This document shows, piece after piece, positions 57,554-64,000 of a DNA stretch of 64,000 bases. Position numbers and translations under genes: made by a program. Positions within the stretch are counted from its first letter, which is position 1, and every line of letters starts with the position of its first letter. Under the pieces are notes generated by a model. The model searched no databases. It saw only the letters and a program-made list of their open reading frames with translations, and was not told the DNA's origin. Source of the DNA: Toxorhynchites rutilus septentrionalis (Eukaryota > Arthropoda > Insecta > Diptera > Culicidae); assembly GCF_029784135.1 (NCBI RefSeq), contig NC_073746.1, positions 74,194,042 through 74,258,041 of the forward strand, written 5' to 3'.

Positions 57554-57555
57554 TA
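57496..57555. repeat. Perfect hairpin in LINE 3' UTR copy B
   Basis: AGTCGCGGCAATACATACAC and its exact inverse (stem about 25 bp) surround a 9-nt loop (ATCTGTAAA). The equivalent part of copy A and of the plus-strand element has only one arm, so the second arm was added by an inverted templated copy. Confidence 0.9.
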
Positions 57556-57617
57556 AGTAAAAGTTTATCGATCGGATAGGAGGGATATGAAACGGGGACA
57601 CAACGAAGGAAACATCA

Positions 57618-58684
57618 TTAAACGTTGACATCGGCGTTTCTGAGGAACAGGTATAGATGAAGCAGAAGATCAGGATCCCGGCTACCTAAGATATCCCGGA
57701 CGGGGATATCCGATTGTCTGCCTTTTGCTCTCAGTGCTCTAGAGAGCTGAGAGCGAGCAGCATGGAACCGGATACACGACCAGACAATATGCTCGATGTC
57801 GTGGTAGCCATCGCCACAATCACAAAGATTGTTTGCTGCGAGCCCAATGCGATAGAGATGCGCGTTTAGGTTGTAGTGATTGGACATAAGCCGAGATATC
57901 ACGCGAATGAAATCACGACCGACATTCAATCCCTTAAACCAAGCTATCGTCGAAACCTTAGGGATAATCGTGTGTAACCAACGACCGAACTCATCTTCAC
58001 TCCACATGCGCTGCCAACTAACGAGTGTGTCCTGACGAGGAATGTGAAAAAATTCGTTATAAGCAATTTGCCTTTCAAAAAGTGTGCCTTCTGAAGCGCC
58101 CACCTTAGCTAGCGAGTCCGCTTTCTCATTCCCCGGAATCGAGCAATGAGAGGGAACCCATGCTAAGGTAATCTTGAATAATTTTTCGACCAAAACACTC
58201 AATAGATATCTTATTCTTGTTAGGAAATAAGATGAGCGTTTATCAACTTTCATTGAGCGGATTGCCTCTATTGAGCTGAGACTGTCTGAAAAAATAAAAT
58301 AGTGGTCGATGGGCAATGTTTCAATGATCCCTAAAGCGTAGTATATCGCACCCAGTTCAGCGACATACACGGAACAAGGATTTTTGAGTTTGAAAGAGGC
58401 ACTGGAATTTTCATTGAAGATGCCGAAGCCAGTGGACCCGTTTATGAGTGAACCGTCAGTAAAGAACATTTTATCAGATCTAACTTTCCCATATTCTGCC
58501 GAAAATATCTCCGGAATATAATCGGAGCGTAGATGATCTGGGATTCCATGGATCTTTTGTCGCATGGACAGATCAAAATTGACAGAGGAATTGCAAAAGT
58601 ATGGGAAGCAAACTTGGTTGGAGATGCCCGGTGAAGGGTGCACTTCATGGGTAAGGTGCTCATGGTATAAAGACATAAAACTTC
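57618..58684 (-). pseudogene. I-like LINE (minus copy): RNase H and C-terminal finger
   Basis: A 352-residue open frame matching residues about 297-648 of the plus-strand ORF with few changes. It has all RNase H acidic residues (FTDGS, VAELGAIYYAL, IFSDSLSS, NEKADSLAK) and the CDCGDGYHDIEHIVWSC finger. The RT is missing through 5' truncation, so it is a dead fragment although no stop occurs. Confidence 0.88.
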
Positions 58685-58697
58685 GAAACCGCGAGTA

Positions 58698-58812
58698 ATC
58701 GGTTACATATTACTAACATAGTTGTAAGACAAAAATTGTCAAAATATTGGACTCCCGGCCCCGTCAAGCTAACGCCACATGTGCCTTAATAAAATATATA
58801 TTTTGGAAAAAA
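58698..58812 (+). other. Displaced 3' terminus of the plus-strand I-like LINE
   Basis: The inverse of 55462-55573 in the sister copy. It joins to 55450 if the minus-strand element and one copy of AACCGCGAGTA are removed, and ends in GGAAAAAAAC. Confidence 0.9.
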
Positions 58813-58984
58813 ACAAATCATAAGACTGGTGATTGGCAGACACAATATCTATGCACAGCGATGAAATGCATATAAATGCTAAATGGACGATAACTTCGTT
58901 AAATATGCGTCTTTTCATATAACATACAAAAAAAAAAATCGCGCAAAAACAATTCACACAAAAAAAGGTTTGCCTGTAATTCTT

Positions 58985-59950
58985 ATTGTTAATACAAACA
59001 TAACATATGGCACATATGGGGCGGTATCTCGGTCATAACTTCACGAATGTGGTCTTTCAAATGTTCAAGAGTTTGCGGAGAGTTGGCATAGACACGGTCT
59101 TTCGCATAACCCCACAAAAAAAAGTCTAGCGGGTTCAAATCGCATGATCTGGACGGTCAATTAGCATCACCAAAACGCGAAATTATGCGTCCCTCAAATT
59201 TCGTTCGCAATATGGCCATGTTCGGTCGTGTTGTGTGGCACGTGGCGCCGTCTTGCTGAAACCACATGTCATCCGTATCCATATCTTCAATTTGTGGCAA
59301 AAAAAAAAGGTTAACATGCGGCCATAGCGCTCACCATTCACAGTTACCGTCTCGTCGTCCTCATTTTCAAAGAAATACGGCCCGATGACTCCACCAGACC
59401 ATAATGCGCACCAAACAGTGACTTTTGGCGGATGCAATGGCCTCTCAACAATCACGTGTGGATTTTCTGAACCCCATATATGGAAATTTTGGGTGTTCAC
59501 ATAACCACCGAGCTCGAAATGTGCCTCATCGCTGAAGGAAATTTGATGCGAAAATTCAGCATTTTGCTGCTGTTGTTCGTTCACCCAATCGACGTATGCC
59601 CGACGCATTCCATGGTCACCACGCTCTAATTTTTGTACCAGTTGGACTTTATATGGATGTAGGTGCAAGTCCAAATGCAAAATTCGCCACAACGATGTGT
59701 TTGACAAGCCCAATTGCTGAGCACGCCGTGGAATCGAAACATTCGGGTCATCCTCCACACTGGCAGAAACAGCAGCAATATTTTCGGCCAAACGCACATT
59801 ACGATGATGCACAGGTTTCACAATATCCGCTACGGATCCAGTTTGTTCGAATTTACGCACTACATTAGCGATTGTGTGCTCTGTAGACCGTCCATGACGA
59901 CCAGAATTCGTCCGTAATGCTCGAAAAACATTTGCCGGTTTTTCATCATT
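58985..59950 (-). pseudogene. mariner-like transposase, DD41D type, truncated and frameshifted
   Basis: The minus strand, from about 59945, reads a helix-turn-helix region (TIANVVRKFEQTGSV), then FSDEAHFELGGYVN with catalytic D111 of the frame starting at 59860, then GGVIGPYFFE. An A/T run at about 59301-59310 shifts the frame. In the other frame follow WFQQDGATCHT (second Asp) and a TGA replacing Trp, then SCDLNPLDFFLWGY (third Asp), 41 residues after the second. The C-terminus stops near 58985. DD41D spacing is known from the rosa-type mariners. No terminal repeats were found. The upstream end meets repeat copy B. Confidence 0.8.
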
Positions 59951-59960
59951 TTTATAGTAT

Positions 59961-62234
59961 AACTAGCAGACCAGGCAAACGTTGTTCTGCCAAATAAATT
60001 ATTTCTAGTGAATATTTTGGGTGTTGAATAAAACACACTAATGTATTGTAAGTGTGTTTGAATATTTTATCGATCTTTAAAATAAATCGAATGTGACCGA
60101 TAAAAAAACGAATTAAATGATTTGAACGAAAGGTTATATGATGTTTCTTGGTGTATTTCATTAACGTAACTGACATGTTTGATCTCTCAAAAGTTAAACG
60201 TCAACTGAAAAAAGTAATATAAGTTTGTCGTGAAGTAGAAAAATAAAATATAGAAAATCAATATTTATTGCTGTCTCCTTGTTAGAAAATATGTGCATGT
60301 GATTTTCAACATGGCTTAGTTTATAACAGCTTGGTCTCGTTCATAAATTGGAAAACAGCGATACGCCAGCTTACTTCAATGGAGCTGATTAATCGGCCTG
60401 TTTGGAATCGCGTTATTTTATCGTTGTCATTCAATCGAGGAGTATTCACATCGGTAATCTAAGTTTGAAACACAGCCATATTGCTTCCTTTATTCATGGA
60501 TGTTTTTATTACTCTTCACCGATTTGTAGAACTCAATATTCATATATGCATATGAGTGATCGGATTTTACAATTCGATCGAAATCGACTTTTACACTCTT
60601 CAATTCGTTCGCCTTGTCGCGAAACAATGGTCAAAATAAGTCATCCGTATTTGTGGTTCAATTTACTCTCTATCTGATCGGCATAATTCCGGAAATAATT
60701 CTAAATTGTTGAAATTTGAATGAAAATTATTATTCGATTTCTTTTGGATGCTAAATTTGTTTTGAATGTGTTTGAATGCTAAATTTTGCGTGTTTATTCC
60801 ACCCGAAAAACCATTACTATTTTTGCTTCATAGCAATGGAACATGGAGACCAATGTTGTTTACGTCGAATTGCGTGGCAAGGTTGTCACATTTGCTCAAC
60901 TCGATTGGACTTGAGCTTGAACAGAATGCAAAATTGCGCTTTTTCCATTCAACAGAATACAACCAACAATATGTGGGGACGAATACGATCGAACTTCATT
61001 TTGTGTTTGAACACACGCGCAATGTCATGACAATGCATTGCGCTTTGGCCTGGCTATAACTAAAGCTGTGTCGGCGTTGCTCATGATAGTGTCTCGCAAG
61101 TGAATGTATTATTCCTCGCACCGCTTTTGTTGATTGTGTAGTAAGAATTGCAGTCGTTCAATCTCTACCTTCGCGTATATGTCGACCATAAATTGTTGGC
61201 ACAGCTTACGATATCTTGAATTGGCGTTTCTTGACCATGTCAAATCACCATATGATAAACATAAAAATCCTTCGAACGCGCCCTCTGTTTGTTTCGTCGC
61301 ATGTTCATAAATATTAAATCAAAATGAGAAATGATGTTCATAATGAATTAAGTATCTTTGATGGGGTCTCGTTGGTCTAATGTTTATGCAAGAGATTTTT
61401 CGTTAAAGAAACCCTTCTGACTTGCACTGTAGTCACGCGTATTCTTGAGCTTGCCACTCCAGAATACATTCAAGGCGTATTGTTCGTCATAGAAATCTCA
61501 ACTATTTACTAATAAAAATGACGCAAGTAGTACTACGTTGAGAAGGCAAACCTTGGGAACGGTGTGTGTCAACGATGAATTCCAGATTATTGTTTTTTCT
61601 TCGCATTAAATTTCTCGTGTCACCGTGCTATCACGATTCCAGCAGCGCTTGTGCTTTGGATCTACACACGTGCTCTCCAGCTGATGTTTTATCAGGGTTG
61701 ATGGCAATAGCGTGATTGTCATTTTGTAATCCGAGCAAATGTGATTTGAAGAATTTCGATAACTCATTGTGCTCATTCAAAAAGGCTTCCAGCTCGTCGG
61801 AGATGCTCCCTGCTTTAGATGAATTGATGTTACTTGTGTATTTGTAGATGTTCAATGAAGGGGGCGTTACGCCATCAGTCAATAAATTCGTTCTGTTGAA
61901 AAAACGATCAACGGTTAAATTATTAGAATATTTTTGACACAAAAATAATAAAATCGCAATTAAAAATAGGGAATTGGGGTCAAAATTTAAGGTTATATGT
62001 ATGGTATGAAGTAAAATTTTTGAAAAAAAATATCCAGATCTTTTTTTCTGCATAGAGCCACCCTATTCGGTATTAAATGTATGGTTATCGGTATCCTACC
62101 GGTATCATATATAGTTTACAACCTATTCTCATACCTACCAAGTATTTTGAGTATAATTTCATCAAAATCGGTCGAGCCGTTTTGGAGGAGTTCGGTAACA
62201 AACACCGTGACACGAGATTTTTATATATATAGAT
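59961..62234 (+). repeat. Unclassified interspersed repeat, copy B (possibly full length)
   Basis: It begins ACTAGCAGACCAGGCAAACG-TTGTTCTGCC and ends CACGAGATTTTTATATATAT-AGATT, 2.27 kb. Blocks shared with copy A are at about 60690, 61070, 61565, 61680-61890 and 62150-62234. It has AGTAGTACTACG at about 61527. The opening resembles that of the array at 36706 (CTAGCTGACTCAACAAACTTCGTTC), so both may share an end module. No coding domain was recognised. Confidence 0.65.
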
Positions 62235-62429
62235 TTAACAAAATTAACACGTTGTGCGATGCTAAAACGATCCATATTGTAAAATGGCAGACATTCAACT
62301 AACGATATGACGCTTTGGTTGACAGCTATGTCAAACGGTTGTCAGCGCAGGGCTGTATACTTTCGGAAGCCCGAAATGGAAAACCCTGTATTTCCTTATA
62401 ATGAAAAATGTTTTATTCTAAATTTTTCT
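62235..62429. other. Short spacer, no feature
   Basis: A/T-rich DNA; the T-rich end at 62425-62450 is the tail of the next element. Confidence 0.4.
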
Positions 62430-62705
62430 ATTTATTTTTTTTTTATTTAAATCGTTTATTTTTACAGGCTCAGTTACATAGGTTTAAAGGAGCCGAACTC
62501 CTTACTGTATTGTTACTAGTATATATACATTTTTCCTTAATTCTAATGTTAATAATATAGGAAACCGATTACTCGCGGTCAACTCGAGTTTAGAAGGGTG
62601 ACATATTTTCTTCAGGAAAAGGAGGGGATATGAGGATATGTTGACAATGATCACACTCACACTCTCAATCACACTCTCAATCACACTCATCACACTCAAT
62701 TAAAA
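62430..62705 (-). mobile_element. I-like LINE (family 1) 3' tail, extremely 5' truncated
   Basis: Matches 28592-28860: TCGTTTATTT.TACAGGCT.AG, GAAACCGATTACTCGCGGTC, GAGTTTAGAAGGGTGACA and the CACACTC minisatellite. Only 3' UTR remains. Confidence 0.85.
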
Positions 62706-63059
62706 AAAAAAAAATTCTAGTTTTGCTAATTTTTTTCATTTGTTGCTGAAAATCCGATTTGATTTGGTCAATTTCCATATTTTGGCATGAGATGTCTATT
62801 CACTGAATGGCTTCACTACATGTTCACACAATTATTTGTTAAAAATTGCTCGTTTCAACCACTCGCAAGTGGTCAACCGCTTCCACAACGGTTCGTTAGG
62901 GATTCGTGAAAAATGAAGTGTACCATTGTAGTCATGAAACCCGTAAAATTCAAACAAACCCGAACAGCTCGCTAACAGAGCGCAACGAATTCGCTGGCCA
63001 CGATTTCGCGTTTTGTCCAAATATATCACATCGAATGGCGGACAAACCGCACAACTCAC

Positions 63060-63245
63060 CTGCTGCTGCCCCCAATGGATGAAACTGTGGTGGCAGTACG
63101 GTATGAGAGCTTAGGGGGGGATCTCTTTCAATCGCACCGTGAACCGAGGAAAACAACGATAATCAGCACGATTAACGTTGCGGCGCTCGTTTTGGGGCGT
63201 CTCAAGCGTTGGCTTATTTAATGTGACAATAAAATTGTACAATCG
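63060..63245 (-). other. Possible minus-strand exon ending in a strong splice donor
   Basis: On the minus strand a frame is open from about 63245 to 63060 and meets CAG|GTGAGT. It ends in a short Gly-Ser stretch. No start codon or partner exon is visible, so it may be chance. Confidence 0.2.
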
Positions 63246-64000
63246 TCATGCTTCGCATTTGGGATGGCAAAGCTTGGTTTGATTTCAGATATTAGAAATC
63301 AAAACAAAACATATTATGTTTTGGGGGAAGACGTGAACAAAGAAAATATAATGTATATCGTTTGTGGAACGACGCACATATCAAGTGCCTCTCATGTGAG
63401 AACAATGAATGACACCCATCAACATGTGGCGTTTCATACCATTTCCGCCTGAGGCTCATCGCAATACCTATTTTCGAAGACGCCTGCGCAAAGCAATTCT
63501 TCTCACGCCCATTCAGGAAAAAAAAAAAACATTGGAACCAAGCGTGTCAGCAAGTAGGTTTACAATCATTAATTTTCGGTGGGAGTGGTTGCGCGATGCG
63601 CTTTTAATAAACATCGGATACTCTATCGATCTTGTTATGATTGACAGCAATAACCGGACGCAACTGAATCAAGAGTAATTACATATCTTGCGACGCCAAG
63701 GGTCACTTTCTACTCTCGGCTTTCCGCCCAGCTCTGTGCCCTGCAAAAGTACGCCTCGTCGCTCATTACGGGCGCAATAAATTCTGCATTAAAACGCGAT
63801 ATCGGTTCCAAAATTGCACATGACATCCTGATTTCCGTTCACATTTATTTTTTTGTTGTTTGGTTGTCCTCTCGACTCTGATCTCCGTCTCATGGGATTT
63901 TGTCACGCCAGGCTATTTTGTTGTTGTGTCGATCCCGGACAAACTTTCGCCGCAGAGCTTATGACCTGCTCTCGGTGTCTGTACTCGTTTTGCGGATGGT
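63246..64000. other. Single-copy-looking DNA, no supported gene
   Basis: Balanced composition and no match in the window. Plus-strand frames of 62 and 89 codons (63264-63452, 63409-63678) show no domain. Confidence 0.35.

Larger units (their letters stand above)
55451..58686 (-). mobile_element. I-like LINE (family 2), minus strand, inserted into its sister
   Basis: It has a poly(A) (T run at 55451-55461), a 3' UTR that is duplicated (55558-55906 and 57209-57553) with a Tc1/mariner element between the two copies, and coding sequence 57618-58676. It is 5' truncated at about 58684, and flanked by AACCGCGAGTA on both sides. The same family as 53079-55450. Confidence 0.92.

Overview
This is AT-rich eukaryotic DNA dominated by transposable elements. 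The repertoire points to a mosquito, most likely a culicine such as Aedes. It holds I-like non-LTR retrotransposons with an RNase H domain, CR1/L2-like LINEs, a tRNA-derived SINE, a DD37E Tc1/mariner element, hAT and TA-type MITEs, and what looks like an endogenous copy of a viral gene. Species is inferred from style only. No complete multi-exon host gene, rRNA, tRNA gene, CRISPR array or prokaryotic operon was found.

Layout. 1-5.05 kb: a degraded I-like LINE on the minus strand (5' UTR, ORF1 with three zinc knuckles, ORF2 broken by frameshifts). 5.3-7.7 kb: an unclassified 2-kb repeat and a LINE endonuclease scrap. 8.3-8.5 kb: a possible TATA promoter with a signal-peptide first exon. 10-14.7 kb: a 1.3-kb inverted repeat, an 820-bp near-identical direct duplication and a TA-type MITE. 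15.2-17.5 kb: non-repetitive-looking DNA. 17.5-21.1 kb: three TA-flanked DNA transposon relics. 24.4-28.1 kb: a CR1-like LINE interrupted by a foldback element and by a SINE. 28.2-32.6 kb: a second LINE with a 5'-truncated I-like LINE nested inside. 32.7-35.1 kb: a repeat copy, then non-repetitive-looking DNA. 36.7-38.9 kb: an array of about 15 units near 145 bp. 40.6-41.5 kb: degraded coding remnants. 42.6-44.6 kb: a tandem array of roughly 95-bp units, containing a palindromic MITE and the retroposed viral-type mRNA with an intact 332-codon ORF. 45.4-46.2 kb: another repeat. 46.4-48.3 kb: GC-richer single-copy-looking DNA. 48.9 kb: a hAT MITE. 50.5-52.7 kb: an L2-like LINE relic. 53.1-58.8 kb: an I-like LINE of a second family, split by an inverted sister copy that itself carries a Tc1/mariner DD37E element. 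59-62.7 kb: a mariner DD41D relic, another copy of the 2-kb repeat and an I-like 3' tail. 63-64 kb: non-repetitive-looking DNA with a possible minus-strand exon.

How it fits together. The elements are layered and several layers can be ordered by target-site duplications (TSDs) read directly from the sequence: AACCGCGAGTA around the 55.45-58.69 kb LINE, TGATAGCGAT around the 28.59-31.00 kb LINE, AGCTAATAATAT around the 27.1 kb SINE, GTTGTAAT around the hAT MITE, and CTTGCTTGCC(TTT) around the viral-type mRNA copy. LINE machinery therefore probably mobilised the SINE and the viral mRNA. Nothing here forms a working pathway. The interest lies in the insertion history and in the intact virus-like ORF.
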